From Gammaproteobacteria bacterium (lineage in GTDB: Bacteria; Pseudomonadota; Gammaproteobacteria; DSM-16500), in assembly GCA_021324335.1 (NCBI GenBank), contig JAJPJH010000105.1, positions 1 to 56,490 on the forward strand: a DNA stretch of 56,490 bases, written 5' to 3'. Positions 9,563 to 19,038 of the stretch are shown here, piece after piece; position 1 is the first letter of the stretch; every line of letters begins with the position of its first letter. The notes under the pieces were generated by a model. The model was not told the origin of the DNA and did not search any database. It saw only the letters and a program-made list of their open reading frames with translations. Position numbers and translations under genes: made by a program.

Positions 9563-10795
9563 CTAGCCTGTATTTAATTTTTCCTCTGGCTTAGAGAAAT
9601 ATTTATGCAGATTGTATCTAACAGAATCTGCAGCTCGTCGCAAAAATCCGCCTTGTGGGCTGTTATCTAAAGCTACTAATGGCTTAGAAGCGATCACTTG
9701 ATCGCCAAGTGTAACATTTATTGTCCCACATGTTTGACCTTTCATCACAGGAGCTTTCAGAGGATTGTTTAAAGCTAGCGTGGCTTGCAAGCGCTTATAT
9801 TGGCCAGCTGGGACAGTGACATAAAAATCTTCCGGTACACCAAGTGAAATTTCGGGTTTCATTCCTTGCCAGACACGGGCTTGTAACAAGGGAGTGCTGG
9901 CATTATAAAGCTTGTGGGTTTCGAAGAAACGGAAGCCGTAAGTGAGCAGCCGTATGGAATCTTCCGTTCTAGCTAGATCAGAGGGGGCACCCATCACCAC
10001 GCTGATTAAACGCATGCCATCTTTTTTAGCGGAGGCAACTAAGCAATATCCCGCTTCATTCGTATGGCCTGTTTTAAGGCCGTCAGCGTATTGATACCGC
10101 CACAATAGGCGATTGCGGTTAGGCTGGCGGATGCCGTTATAAGTAAACCATTTTTCTGAATAAAAACTATAATCTTCCGGAAAATTCTTAATATAAGCTT
10201 GCACTAATATAGCTAAATCGTGGGGGGTAGAATAATGCTCTTTATTGGGTAAACCGGTGCTATCCATAAAATGGCTGTTATTCATACCGAGGAGCTTAGC
10301 TTGCTGATTCATCATGCTAACAAAGGCTTCTTCGGTACCCGCTACATATTCTGCTAAGGCGACAGTGGCGTCGTTACCTGAATCCACAATGATCCCTTGC
10401 AGTAAGTCTCTGACAGGAACATCATCCCCCACTTTGACAAACATGCGGGATCCTTCTGTCTTCCATGCCTTTGTGCTAATGCGAACTTTGTCATCCATGT
10501 GAATCTGACCGCTTTTGATAGCAGCAGAAATGATATATAACGACATCAATTTGGTAAGACTAGCGGGCGGCATCCGCGTATCCGCATTTTTTTCTGCCAA
10601 TACTTTTCCAGTTGATCCATCTATTAATATGTAACCCGTCGCATCCATATTGGGGGCGCTGGGTGTGAAAGTAGGTTGCTGAGGCTGGGTTGGGATAGGA
10701 ATGATCGGGTTAGCTAAGACAGAAGTGGTTAATAAGAATACAAAAAATGCGATACCCAATTGAAATTTCGTTCTAATCCGACAAGTTACATGCAT
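9563..10795 (-). CDS. dacA: D-alanyl-D-alanine carboxypeptidase (PBP5/6 type)
   Basis: 410 residues. It trims the terminal D-Ala from peptidoglycan pentapeptides in the periplasm. An N-terminal signal peptide ends near TSVLA (about residue 28). The three penicillin-binding motifs are S79-L-T-K82, S139-G-N141 and K241-T-G243. The C-terminus, GGFLRRAADSVRYNLHKYF, is an amphipathic helix that would anchor the enzyme to the outer face of the inner membrane, as in PBP5. It is first in the dacA-ybeD-lipB-lipA block. The start has only a weak GAGGA site 10 bases upstream. Confidence 0.95.
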   Translation of the reverse strand: MHVTCRIRTKFQLGIAFFVFLLTTSVLANPIIPIPTQPQQPTFTPSAPNMDATGYILIDGSTGKVLAEKNADTRMPPASLTKLMSLYIISAAIKSGQIHMDDKVRISTKAWKTEGSRMFVKVGDDVPVRDLLQGIIVDSGNDATVALAEYVAGTEEAFVSMMNQQAKLLGMNNSHFMDSTGLPNKEHYSTPHDLAILVQAYIKNFPEDYSFYSEKWFTYNGIRQPNRNRLLWRYQYADGLKTGHTNEAGYCLVASAKKDGMRLISVVMGAPSDLARTEDSIRLLTYGFRFFETHKLYNASTPLLQARVWQGMKPEISLGVPEDFYVTVPAGQYKRLQATLALNNPLKAPVMKGQTCGTINVTLGDQVIASKPLVALDNSPQGGFLRRAADSVRYNLHKYFSKPEEKLNTG

Positions 10796-10835
10796 GGAGG
10801 TGAGTCCTCAGTAGCTGGTTTAGTAATGCCCAAAG

Positions 10836-10889
10836 TGTAACAAAAAAATTTATAAATTCGCTATAGTGCCTATAGATTTTTTTGTTACA
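10836..10889. repeat. 14-bp perfect inverted repeat upstream of dacA
   Basis: TGTAACAAAAAAAT (10836-10849) and ATTTTTTTGTTACA (10876-10889) are exact reverse complements separated by 26 bases. The central segment carries CTATAG twice (10861-10866 and 10870-10875). The structure lies 41-94 bases upstream of the dacA ATG, in the divergent gap with the ComEA-like gene. It could be an operator pair or a cruciform/hairpin that affects dacA transcription; the role is unknown. Confidence 0.6.
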
Positions 10890-10992
10890 AGCCAGTAACA
10901 TTCAAACGTTAAAATCAGCTCCCAGCCGGGAACTGATAAAAAATCCGTTCTGCCTCTAGACATTCGCATCACTCTAGGTTAGTGTGGTCGAT

Positions 10993-11009
10993 TGTTATGA
11001 GTCATAACA
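10993..11009. promoter_or_regulatory. 17-bp palindrome upstream of the ComEA-like gene
   Basis: TGTTATGA-G-TCATAACA is a perfect 8-base inverted repeat around one central base, 51 bases before the ATG at 11060. Its size and symmetry suit a dimeric transcription-factor site, and the TTGTTA within it could double as a -35 box. No convincing -10 partner was found. The binding protein is unknown. Confidence 0.5.
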
Positions 11010-11059
11010 TGTGTGTTTAGTTTTGGAAATAACCTTATATTACGCTAAGGAGAACATCG

Positions 11060-11434
11060 ATGTCTTTTTACCGCACTATTCTTGCTGCAGTTGCAGCAGT
11101 TGCTTTAGCAACACCAGCTTTTGCTGCTGATGAAGCTAATGCTCAACCACAACAAGTTGCAGATAACACCTCTGCTCAAACGACTGATAGCTCCATGCAA
11201 CAGTCAGCTTCGACAGATCAGTCTGCTTCTGCCATGGTGAACCTGAACACCGCAACAGCTAAAGAATTAATGAAAGTTGAAGGTATCAATGCTGCTAAAG
11301 CAAAGAACATTGTTGCTTATCGCAAAAAGCATGGTGACTTCAAATCTGTTGAGGAATTAGCTAACGTCAAAGGTTTCAAGAAGATGAAACCAGAGATGAT
11401 GAAGAAAATTGAAAGTCAATTAACAGTTGGTTAA
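11060..11434 (+). CDS. Secreted helix-hairpin-helix protein (ComEA-like)
   Basis: 124 residues. A signal peptide (residues 1-22, ending TPAFA) is followed by a low-complexity Gln/Ser/Thr/Ala linker (about 23-60). The C-terminal ComEA-type helix-hairpin-helix pair (about 61-122) starts with NLNTATAKELMKVEGI. ComEA-like proteins bind double-stranded DNA in the periplasm during natural transformation. Stand-alone small versions like this one are common in gammaproteobacteria and their role is less clear. AAGGAG precedes the ATG, and a strong intrinsic terminator lies 31 bases after the stop, so it is probably a single-gene transcript. Confidence 0.88.
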   Translation: MSFYRTILAAVAAVALATPAFAADEANAQPQQVADNTSAQTTDSSMQQSASTDQSASAMVNLNTATAKELMKVEGINAAKAKNIVAYRKKHGDFKSVEELANVKGFKKMKPEMMKKIESQLTVG

Positions 11435-11464
11435 TTTATTAACTGATTTGTTTGATTGAATAAT

Positions 11465-11490
11465 AAAAAGGGTGCTTCGGCACCCTTTTT
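11465..11490 (+). terminator. Rho-independent terminator after the ComEA-like gene
   Basis: AAAAAGGGTGC (11465-11475), a TTCG tetraloop, then GCACCCTTTTT (11480-11490) forms a perfect stem ending in a T-run. The A-run on the left arm makes the structure usable in both directions. It also rules out an in-frame upstream start for the AsmA gene at 11456. Confidence 0.93.
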
Positions 11491-11506
11491 GCTTGTGGAG
11501 AGAATA

Positions 11507-13348
11507 ATGAAAAGATTTTTAAAATATACAGGTGTGGTACTAGGCGTTATTGTATTGCTAGTGGTTTTATTGCCTATCTTGTTAGTTACGTTCGTGAATC
11601 CTAATCAATTGAAGCCTTTGATTATTAATCAAGTAAAAACTTCAACAGGACGTGAATTAACCATAGACGGCGACCTATCTTGGACTATTTATCCTTCTCT
11701 CGGCGTTAAAATAGGGCATATGGAGTTGAGCAATCCTCCGAATTTTACACAAAAGACGTTTGCAGAAATTGAACGTGCTACGATCAGTGTGAAATTAATT
11801 CCTTTGCTTCACCATCAAATTGAATCAGATGGTATTACCCTTGATGGCATGAAGTTGTATTTAATTAAGCAAGCAAATGGTAAGAATAATTGGGAAATGG
11901 GAACGGCTTCTTCTCATCCTGTTTCAGAGTCTGTCTCTGCATCCTCTTCTACTCCTACACCTGCTGCTTTTGGCTTAGCTGTTTCAAATATTACTGTCTC
12001 AAATGCGGCTGTTAGCTGGCAAAATGAACAGACTCAGCAAGTTTTTGATATTACTCAATTCGAGTTACAAGCGAAAAATATTGAGCTACTAAAGCCGTTT
12101 CCTTTTAAGATGTCATTCCAATTTACAGGAAGAAATCCAGCAGTTTCAGGTTCCATTCTGTTGACTAGCAATGTGACAGTCGATTTGGCTGATCAACTCT
12201 ATACACTTAATGATTTAAGGCTGGCTGCTAAAGACCAGCAAGGTGAAAAGCATTTTGATACGGCTATCACTGGCGATGTCGTCACGAATTTAAACCGACA
12301 AACAATGACAATAACTAATTTGACGGGGCATGTAGCTAATTTGACTCTAACGGGTGCAGTCGATATCTCTAAATTATTGACGCAACCTTACACCGTCGGT
12401 CATTTATTGATTCAACCATTTGATGCTAAAGAATGGTTACGTGCTACAGGACAAGATGCGGCTGCTTTACAAACTTTGAAGAATGTAGGCGGTCATGTGA
12501 ATTTTTCTGCCGGTACGACGCTTCAATCCGTGAATCTACAAGGTGATATGAGCGTGGAGGAAATACGTGCATCCAATGTGCAAGTAAGCAGTGTGAAAGT
12601 TCGCACCCAAATGACAAATGGAATATTGACATTGGCACCGATGACGGCTGCTTTTTATCAAGGTACGCTGCAAGGGGAAACAAAAATTGATCTGAACCAC
12701 CCCGTGCCACAAATCCGTACGGATGCTAATTTAGCGAATGTGCAAATCGAACCCTTAATGGTGGATGTGGCGAAGCGTTCGAAGTTAACGTTAGCAGGGA
12801 CAGGTAATATTAATTTGCAAGTCTCAACAAGCGGAACGGATGCGGATGCTATCATTCGGAATCTAAATGGAACAGGTCATGTGAGCCTTACGAATGGTGC
12901 ATTAAAAGGAATTGATATTCCTTATTTAATCGATAATGCCACCTCATTATTAAAGCACCAAGCCCCGACGCATGCGAATACCAATCAGACACCGTTTGGT
13001 TCGCTGACAGGGAGTATGAATATTCATAATGGCGTGGTAGCTAATAATGATCTTTTGCTTGATACTTCGTTAACGCAGACGCAAGGGCACGGGCAAATTG
13101 ATCTCGTTCAACAGCAAATCAATTATCAATTAGAGACTATTTGGAAACAAAATCCGGATATTACCATTCCCATCTCCATTAGCGGCAATTTGAGTAATCC
13201 TTCTATGAAAGTCGATGCGAGCGAGGTAGTTAGAAAGATGGCTCGAGAGCGATTGGAAAAAGTGAAATCGGAAATTCAAGAGCAGGGGATAGGTCCTGGC
13301 TTGCGGTTGCGTCGAAGAGAGATATTGAATAATTTACTGAATAGGTAG
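11507..13348 (+). CDS. AsmA family inner-membrane protein
   Basis: 613 residues. One N-terminal membrane segment (about residues 8-30) is followed by an AsmA domain. The hallmark sequence, TGRELTIDGDLSWTIYPSLG, comes shortly after the anchor, and the C-terminal beta-rich repeats are typical, with GTGHVSLTNGALKGIDIPYL. AsmA-like proteins are thought to act in lipid transport or assembly of the outer membrane. The start at 11507 has GGAG 6 bases upstream; a longer in-frame reading from 11456 runs through the terminator and is rejected. Confidence 0.88.
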   Translation: MKRFLKYTGVVLGVIVLLVVLLPILLVTFVNPNQLKPLIINQVKTSTGRELTIDGDLSWTIYPSLGVKIGHMELSNPPNFTQKTFAEIERATISVKLIPLLHHQIESDGITLDGMKLYLIKQANGKNNWEMGTASSHPVSESVSASSSTPTPAAFGLAVSNITVSNAAVSWQNEQTQQVFDITQFELQAKNIELLKPFPFKMSFQFTGRNPAVSGSILLTSNVTVDLADQLYTLNDLRLAAKDQQGEKHFDTAITGDVVTNLNRQTMTITNLTGHVANLTLTGAVDISKLLTQPYTVGHLLIQPFDAKEWLRATGQDAAALQTLKNVGGHVNFSAGTTLQSVNLQGDMSVEEIRASNVQVSSVKVRTQMTNGILTLAPMTAAFYQGTLQGETKIDLNHPVPQIRTDANLANVQIEPLMVDVAKRSKLTLAGTGNINLQVSTSGTDADAIIRNLNGTGHVSLTNGALKGIDIPYLIDNATSLLKHQAPTHANTNQTPFGSLTGSMNIHNGVVANNDLLLDTSLTQTQGHGQIDLVQQQINYQLETIWKQNPDITIPISISGNLSNPSMKVDASEVVRKMARERLEKVKSEIQEQGIGPGLRLRRREILNNLLNR

Positions 13349-13351
13349 CGT

Positions 13352-13444
13352 ATGCATCCATTTATTCAAAACGAAATACAAAAATCAGTCTCCGTTTTAA
13401 CGCACATCCAGCAAGATGTGCGTTTACTGCAGATAGTGGCGTGA
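13352..13444 (+). pseudogene. Possible 5' remnant of a gmhA-type (SIS) isomerase gene
   Basis: A 30-codon open frame begins 4 bases after the AsmA gene stop. Its product starts MHPFIQNEIQKSVSVLTHIQ and continues with QDVRLL and IVA. This pattern (IxxSIxV...D.RLL..IA) resembles the N-terminal helix of phosphoheptose isomerases such as GmhA. The frame stops before the GNGGS phosphate-binding loop, and nothing downstream restores it. It may be what remains after deletion or insertion of the neighbouring ATPase gene. The resemblance is short and from memory, so this is tentative. Confidence 0.3.
13399..13424 (+). terminator. 10-bp hairpin, possible terminator
   Basis: AACGCACATC (13399-13408), a CAGCAA loop, then GATGTGCGTT (13415-13424) forms a perfect 10-base stem. 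Only three Ts follow on the plus strand and four on the minus strand. It would be a modest intrinsic terminator for the AsmA transcript, or simply a stable hairpin within the remnant gene. Confidence 0.45.
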
Positions 13445-13501
13445 TTGTAAGTTGTTGCATGATGGAAGAAAAGCATAGTTCCCTGATCTTGCTCTAAATT
13501 A

Positions 13502-13536
13502 TCGTCTAATTTATAATGTAAATATAAATTAGACGA
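13502..13536. promoter_or_regulatory. Perfect 14-bp inverted repeat before the AAA/DUF4143 ATPase gene
   Basis: TCGTCTAATTTATA (13502-13515) and TATAAATTAGACGA (13523-13536) are exact reverse complements around the 7 bases ATGTAAA. The repeat ends 11 bases before the ATG at 13548 and covers the place of a ribosome binding site. It could be an operator or an mRNA hairpin hiding the start codon. Its tight link with a DUF4143 ATPase suggests autoregulation or a recognition site for that protein, which is inference. Confidence 0.65.
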
Positions 13537-13547
13537 AATTCTTTCTC

Positions 13548-14771
13548 ATGTATATTGAGCGTACTTTAGAATATTATTTAAAACAAATAGATAAGCAATT
13601 TCCCATCTTATTAGTCACTGGCCCAAGGCAAGTTGGGAAAACCACGTTGCTACGGCATCTTAGCAAAGAGAGAAGGACTTATCTCACCCTCGATGACCCT
13701 AATCTTATGCAATTAGCGAATGAAGAGCCTGCTTTATTTCTCCAGCGTTTTACCCCGCCTCTTTTGATTGATGAAATTCAATATGCGCCAGGTTTACTTC
13801 CTTATATTAAAATGCGGGTGGATGAGCATCACCGGTCAGGAGAATTTTGGTTAACTGGTTCCCAACAATTTCAGTTAATGAAAGGGGTGTCAGAATCATT
13901 AGCTGGTCGGGTGGGGATTGTTAATTTATTAGGGCTCTCGTTGAAGGAAAGGCAGGGACATCCAGCCATCGCTCAGCCCTTTCTTCCTCTCGAGCAACAG
14001 TTAAAAGAACGTGCAGCTTGTTCGCCTGCTCTGTCCTTACAGGAAGTGTATCGTCTTATTTGGATAGGATCATTTCCGATGATGTGTTCTTCCCTCAGCA
14101 TCGATAGGGATTTGTTTTATAGCTCTTACGTACAAACTTATCTGCAACGTGATATTCGTGATTTTGCTAACATTGGCGATGCTCGTGTCTTCCTAAGATT
14201 TTTACGTGCTGTGGCTGCTCGTACTGGTCAGTTACTTAATATGTCTGATATGGCGAGAGATAGTGGTATTAGCCCAATGACAGCGAGACATTGGCTTTCT
14301 ATTTTAGAGGCATCTGGCATTATTTATTTGTTGGAACCTTATCATAATAATGTTACCAGTCGTCTTATTAAAGCCCCTAAGCTTTACTTTCTCGATACCG
14401 GACTTTGTGCTTATTTAACAGAATGGTCGAGTCCAGAAACCTTAGAAGCGGGTGCCATGTCAGGAGCTATTCTAGAAACGTTCATATTAACAGAGATTTT
14501 AAAAAGCTATTGGCATAATGGTAAGCGGGCACCCCTTTATTACTATCGCGACAAAGATAAAAAAGAAGTTGATTTGCTGATTGTGCAAGATGATGTAATT
14601 TATCCATTAGAATTTAAAAAAACGGCTAAATTGGATAAATCCTTCGTGCAACAATTTACTGTTTTAGAAAAATTAAATAAAAAAATAGGACATGGCGGTG
14701 TGATTTGTTTAACCTCTTCATTACTACCGATTACAGATGTCACTCATGCAATACCAGTAGGATATTTATAA
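13548..14771 (+). CDS. AAA family ATPase with DUF4143/PD-(D/E)XK-like C-terminus
   Basis: 407 residues of the widespread AAA_14-DUF4143 family. Walker A is GPRQVGKT (residues 25-32) and Walker B is LLIDE (72-76). After a winged-helix-like middle (MSDMARDSGISPMTARHWL) the C-terminus shows a nuclease-type signature: E340-V-D342, then E355-F-K357. Function is not established for the family; many copies are strain-variable accessory genes. It is a single gene preceded by a perfect palindrome and no clear ribosome binding site. It overlaps the convergent secreted-protein gene by 6 bases. Confidence 0.88.
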   Translation: MYIERTLEYYLKQIDKQFPILLVTGPRQVGKTTLLRHLSKERRTYLTLDDPNLMQLANEEPALFLQRFTPPLLIDEIQYAPGLLPYIKMRVDEHHRSGEFWLTGSQQFQLMKGVSESLAGRVGIVNLLGLSLKERQGHPAIAQPFLPLEQQLKERAACSPALSLQEVYRLIWIGSFPMMCSSLSIDRDLFYSSYVQTYLQRDIRDFANIGDARVFLRFLRAVAARTGQLLNMSDMARDSGISPMTARHWLSILEASGIIYLLEPYHNNVTSRLIKAPKLYFLDTGLCAYLTEWSSPETLEAGAMSGAILETFILTEILKSYWHNGKRAPLYYYRDKDKKEVDLLIVQDDVIYPLEFKKTAKLDKSFVQQFTVLEKLNKKIGHGGVICLTSSLLPITDVTHAIPVGYL

Positions 14772-15200
14772 ATTTTCACGAGCAATAGAGCATTTAGCTA
14801 ATACCGTCGTTTTAGAATCACTACCAGGGACAAAATATTTAACAGTAAAGTCACTGTTTTGCATTTGCATATTAGTCGTATCTAGCGTTAATGTGAGAGG
14901 AAAGCGCGGACAATTGCCGCTGCATTGATAAGTGACTCCCACAGGAAAAGTAGAGCCTTCTAATACAATTGTTAATGGTAGTGGCATGCTATCAAAATTA
15001 CATTGATAATGTTTGTTTTTATCCAGGGTGGAAAAATCAAAATAATAATATCGACCGTAAGCACTAGAGGCAGGAATCAGGCATTCACAACTTTGTCCAA
15101 TTTGGCACGGTTGGTGAGTGGCGCAATTTACTTCAGCGAAAGTGGGCAGGGAGGTGGAAATAGATAAAGATAATAGACCTAAACCGTAAAGATATTTCAT
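14766..15200 (-). CDS. Secreted cysteine-rich protein of unknown function
   Basis: 144 residues, not assigned to a known family. A clear signal peptide (residues 1 to about 22, ending PTFA) would export it to the periplasm or beyond. The mature part has eight cysteines, four of them within the first 20 residues after cleavage (NC, PC, SC, EC), consistent with disulfide bonding. The rest alternates polar and beta-prone stretches. AGGAG lies 7 bases upstream of the ATG. It is transcribed alone, convergent with the ATPase gene and divergent from metH. Confidence 0.7.
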   Translation of the reverse strand: MKYLYGLGLLSLSISTSLPTFAEVNCATHQPCQIGQSCECLIPASSAYGRYYYFDFSTLDKNKHYQCNFDSMPLPLTIVLEGSTFPVGVTYQCSGNCPRFPLTLTLDTTNMQMQNSDFTVKYFVPGSDSKTTVLAKCSIARENL

Positions 15201-15348
15201 TCTGAAATTCTCCTTTTTTATTTTTATAAAAATGATTACTGCAGTTTAATAAATGTATGTTTGCTGATGCAGGTAATAGTTTGATCTTATTATAAAACTA
15301 GTGTAACGTAATGCCCATTTATAATAACGGACTGCGCAAGCTATTGCA

Positions 15349-18300
15349 ATGAACTTACAGGATTATCTCTATACTCAATTACGCAAGCGCATTATGGTTC
15401 TTGATGGCGGAATGGGAACCATGATCCAGCGCTACGGTTTGCAAGAGAGTGATTACCGCGGTGACCGTTTCCGGGATTTCCCCTGCGATCTAAAAGGCAA
15501 TAATGATTTATTATGCGTGACCCAACCTCATTTAATCGCTGATATCCATCGGGCTTATTTTAAGGCCGGTGCTGATTTTATCGAAACGAATAGTTTTAAT
15601 TCTACCTCCATTTCGCTGTCCGACTATCAGATGAGCGAATTGGCTTATGAATTCAACCTCGCAGCTGCTCGCCTCGCGCGCCAAGTAGCGGATGAGTCCA
15701 CGGAACGTACCCCCAATAAGCCACGTTTTGTGATCGGTATCTTAGGTCCTACTAACCGTACTGCTTCACTTTCACCCGATGTAAATAATCCAGGCTTTCG
15801 CAATATCACGTTTGATGATTTAGTCAATGCTTACGAAGAAGCTCTAAGCGGATTACTAGATGGCGGCGTTCATGTATTAATGATTGAAACTATTTTTGAT
15901 ACGCTAAATTGCAAAGCTGCAATTTTTGCTGTTGAAAAATATTTTGCTAATCATCAATTACGTGTACCCGTCATGATATCGGGCACGATTACCGATGCAA
16001 GCGGTCGGACGTTATCTGGTCAGACAACGCAGGCGTTTTGGCAGTCAGTTAAACATGCAAGACCACTCAGCATTGGTTTAAACTGTGCCTTAGGCCCGGC
16101 TGCCTTACGTCCTTATGTGCAAGAATTATCAAAAATAGCTGATACCTTCGTCAGTATTCACCCCAATGCAGGCTTACCCAATGCTTTTGGTGAATATGAT
16201 GAAACCCCTGAGCAAATGGCAGCAGTTATTCGTGAATTTGCCAAAGAAGGCTATTTAAATATTATTGGCGGTTGTTGCGGTACGACACCGGATCATATTC
16301 GCGCCATTGCTGAAGCAGTCAACGATATTCCCCCTCATTCCATTCCTACAATTCCCAAAGCTTGTCGTTTAAGCGGTCTTGAGCCTTTGGTGATTGATGA
16401 TGAATCATTATTTGTCAATGTGGGCGAACGTACCAATGTGACAGGTTCGCTACGCTTTGCCGACCTTATCCGTAATGAAAATTATGCAGCAGCATTAGAA
16501 GTCGCACGCGACCAAGTATTAAATGGTGCGCAAATTATCGATGTTAATATGGATGAAGGGATGCTGGATGCAGAAGCAGCCATGGTGAAATTTTTAAACT
16601 TAATTGCTTCTGAACCGGATATTGCGCGTGTTCCTATCATGATTGATTCATCCAAATGGTCTGTGATCGAAGCGGGCTTAAAATGTATTCAAGGAAAAGG
16701 CATTGTTAATTCCATCAGTTTAAAAGATGGCGAAGAAGCTTTTATTCACAAAGCCCGATTAGCTTATCATTATGGCGCAGCAATTATTGTTATGGCATTT
16801 GATGAAGAAGGTCAAGCTGTCACGATAGAGAGGCGAGTAGAAATATGCCGCCGTTCTTACGATATTTTAGTGAATAAAGTAGGGTTTCCTGCTGAAGATA
16901 TTATTTTTGATCCGAATATTTTAACGGTTGCAACAGGTATGGAAGAGCATAATGATTATGCTCTTTCGTTTATTCAATCGATTCGGCTTCTCAAGGAAAC
17001 ATTGCCTCACGTTTTAATTAGCGGTGGGGTAAGTAATATTTCATTTTCCTTCCGCGGTAATAATGCCATTCGAGAAGCTATCCATGCAGTTTTTCTATTT
17101 CATGCTGTTCAAGCTGGCATGGATATGGGGATTGTGAATGCAGGTAATCTTGCTATTTATGAAGATATTCCCAAAGATTTACTGGTCTTAATTGAAGATG
17201 TGTTATTAAACCGTAGGCCAGATGCTACTGAGCGATTGTTGGAAGCAGCTAATTCGGTAAAAGGTCAAGCGAAGATTAAGGTAGAAGATTTAAGTTGGCG
17301 GGAAAAACCCGTTTCTGAACGCTTGTCTTATGCCCTAGTCAATGGCATTAGCCAATACATTGTCGAAGATGCCGAAACGGCGCGGCTAGAATTAGGACAT
17401 CCCTTAAAAGTCATTGAAGGGCCGCTGATGGATGGGATGAATAGCGTCGGCGATTTATTTGGTGCTGGCAAAATGTTTTTACCCCAAGTTGTTAAAAGTG
17501 CGCGCGTGATGAAACAAGCAGTGGCGCATTTAGAACCTTTTATGGAAGCGGATAAATCAACTGCTCAAGCTAAGGGAAAAATTCTCTTAGCAACAGTAAA
17601 AGGTGACGTGCATGATATTGGCAAGAATATCGTTGGTGTGGTGCTACGGTGTAATGGTTATCATATTATCGACTTAGGTGTAATGGTGCCATGCGAAAAG
17701 ATTTTAGAAACCGCACGTGTTGAACAGGTAGATATCATCGGTTTAAGCGGCTTAATCACCCCCTCACTTGAAGAAATGGTACAGGTAGCAAAGGAAATGC
17801 AACGGCAGCATTTTTCTAAGCCCTTACTCATTGGCGGTGCTACCACTTCACGTGCGCATACTGCATTAAAGATTGAACCACATTATCAAGGAGCTACAGT
17901 GCATGTGGTGGATGCCTCACGCGCGGTCGGTGTTGCAAGTCAATTATTAAGTGAAACACAGCGAGCTACATTTATCGATAAAATAAAAAAAGAATATGCG
18001 GCGCTGCGTGAATTACATAAAAATAAAAAATCGGAAAGTGAGTTGATTAGCTTGGAGGAAGCACGTAGTAATAAATTCAATATTGATTGGACGAATCATG
18101 TGCCGTATAAGCCGCGTTTGCTAGGCACGAAAACATTTATTGATTATCCCCTAGAAAAGTTAATCGATTATATCGATTGGACACCTTTTTTCCATACATG
18201 GGAATTAAGCGGCCGTTATCCTGCTATTTTTGATGATGAAATTATTGGTGAGAGTGCTAAGAATTTATTCGCTGACGCGCAGCAGATGCTGAAAAAAATT

Positions 18301-19020
18301 GTAAATGAAAAATGGTTGAAAGCAAATGCTATCATCGGCTTTTTCCCGGCGAATAGTGTAGGTGATGATATTGTGGTATATGCTGACGAAGCGCGCGAAA
18401 AAATCGTAGCTACTTTCTGTATGTTGCGGCAACAAAATCGTAAACCAAAAGATAAATATAATATGTGCTTAGCAGATTTTGTTGCGCCGTTATCATCTGG
18501 AAAATTAGATTATATTGGTGGATTTGCGGTGACAGCGGGTCTGGAAATGGAAGCACAGTTGGCAATTTTTGAAAAAAATCACGATGATTATAATGCTATC
18601 ATGTTAAAAGCGTTAGCAGATCGTCTAGCAGAAAGTTTTGCCGAGCATATGCATGAACGAGTACGAAAAGAGTTTTGGTCGTACGCTGAATCAGAAAATT
18701 TAACGAATAATGATTTGATTGCAGAAAAATATACAGGTATACGCCCTGCGCCAGGATACCCCGCTTGTCCTGATCATACCGAAAAACCTATTTTATTTAA
18801 TTTACTGAATGTTACTGCTACTACCGATATCACATTGACAGAAAATTTTGCGATGTTACCCGCTTCTTCTGTCAGCGGATTCTATTTTGCGCATCCCGAA
18901 TCTCATTATTTCGGTATTGGTAAAATTGGAGAAGATCAAGTAGCAGATTATGCACAACGAAAAAATCAAGACGTGTCCTTGATAAAACGCTGGTTGGCGA
19001 CACATTTATTGGGAACATGA
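15349..19020 (+). CDS. metH: Cobalamin-dependent methionine synthase
   Basis: 1223 residues with the full four-module layout. The homocysteine module has zinc ligands C246, C309 and C310 (GLNCALG and GGCCGTT). The pterin (methyl-THF) module starts near residue 355 ([13 protein letters not shown]). The cobalamin module has D753-V-H755-D-I-G758, where H755 ligates cobalt. The C-terminal reactivation domain has [15 protein letters not shown]. It transfers a methyl group from 5-methyl-THF through B12 to homocysteine. metF follows after 18 bases, giving a metH-metF operon. No cobalamin or SAM riboswitch was recognised in the 148-base upstream gap; only an isolated TATAAT at 15320-15325 was seen. 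Confidence 0.97.
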   Translation: MNLQDYLYTQLRKRIMVLDGGMGTMIQRYGLQESDYRGDRFRDFPCDLKGNNDLLCVTQPHLIADIHRAYFKAGADFIETNSFNSTSISLSDYQMSELAYEFNLAAARLARQVADESTERTPNKPRFVIGILGPTNRTASLSPDVNNPGFRNITFDDLVNAYEEALSGLLDGGVHVLMIETIFDTLNCKAAIFAVEKYFANHQLRVPVMISGTITDASGRTLSGQTTQAFWQSVKHARPLSIGLNCALGPAALRPYVQELSKIADTFVSIHPNAGLPNAFGEYDETPEQMAAVIREFAKEGYLNIIGGCCGTTPDHIRAIAEAVNDIPPHSIPTIPKACRLSGLEPLVIDDESLFVNVGERTNVTGSLRFADLIRNENYAAALEVARDQVLNGAQIIDVNMDEGMLDAEAAMVKFLNLIASEPDIARVPIMIDSSKWSVIEAGLKCIQGKGIVNSISLKDGEEAFIHKARLAYHYGAAIIVMAFDEEGQAVTIERRVEICRRSYDILVNKVGFPAEDIIFDPNILTVATGMEEHNDYALSFIQSIRLLKETLPHVLISGGVSNISFSFRGNNAIREAIHAVFLFHAVQAGMDMGIVNAGNLAIYEDIPKDLLVLIEDVLLNRRPDATERLLEAANSVKGQAKIKVEDLSWREKPVSERLSYALVNGISQYIVEDAETARLELGHPLKVIEGPLMDGMNSVGDLFGAGKMFLPQVVKSARVMKQAVAHLEPFMEADKSTAQAKGKILLATVKGDVHDIGKNIVGVVLRCNGYHIIDLGVMVPCEKILETARVEQVDIIGLSGLITPSLEEMVQVAKEMQRQHFSKPLLIGGATTSRAHTALKIEPHYQGATVHVVDASRAVGVASQLLSETQRATFIDKIKKEYAALRELHKNKKSESELISLEEARSNKFNIDWTNHVPYKPRLLGTKTFIDYPLEKLIDYIDWTPFFHTWELSGRYPAIFDDEIIGESAKNLFADAQQMLKKIVNEKWLKANAIIGFFPANSVGDDIVVYADEAREKIVATFCMLRQQNRKPKDKYNMCLADFVAPLSSGKLDYIGGFAVTAGLEMEAQLAIFEKNHDDYNAIMLKALADRLAESFAEHMHERVRKEFWSYAESENLTNNDLIAEKYTGIRPAPGYPACPDHTEKPILFNLLNVTATTDITLTENFAMLPASSVSGFYFAHPESHYFGIGKIGEDQVADYAQRKNQDVSLIKRWLATHLLGT

Positions 19021-19038
19021 CAACAAGGAAGGATGTCT

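Noticed and set aside
10915..10936. Hairpin TCAGCTCCC/GGGAACTGA as a terminator
   Set aside because: It has one mismatch and lies between divergent genes, where no terminator is needed; T-run support exists only on the minus strand and is weak.
11456..11506. Longer N-terminus for the AsmA protein
   Set aside because: The extra codons translate the intrinsic terminator of the ComEA-like gene; the ATG at 11507 has its own ribosome binding site.
15201..15348. Cobalamin or SAM riboswitch upstream of metH
   Set aside because: The gap is only 148 bases, AT-rich and without a recognisable conserved core; only an isolated TATAAT was seen.
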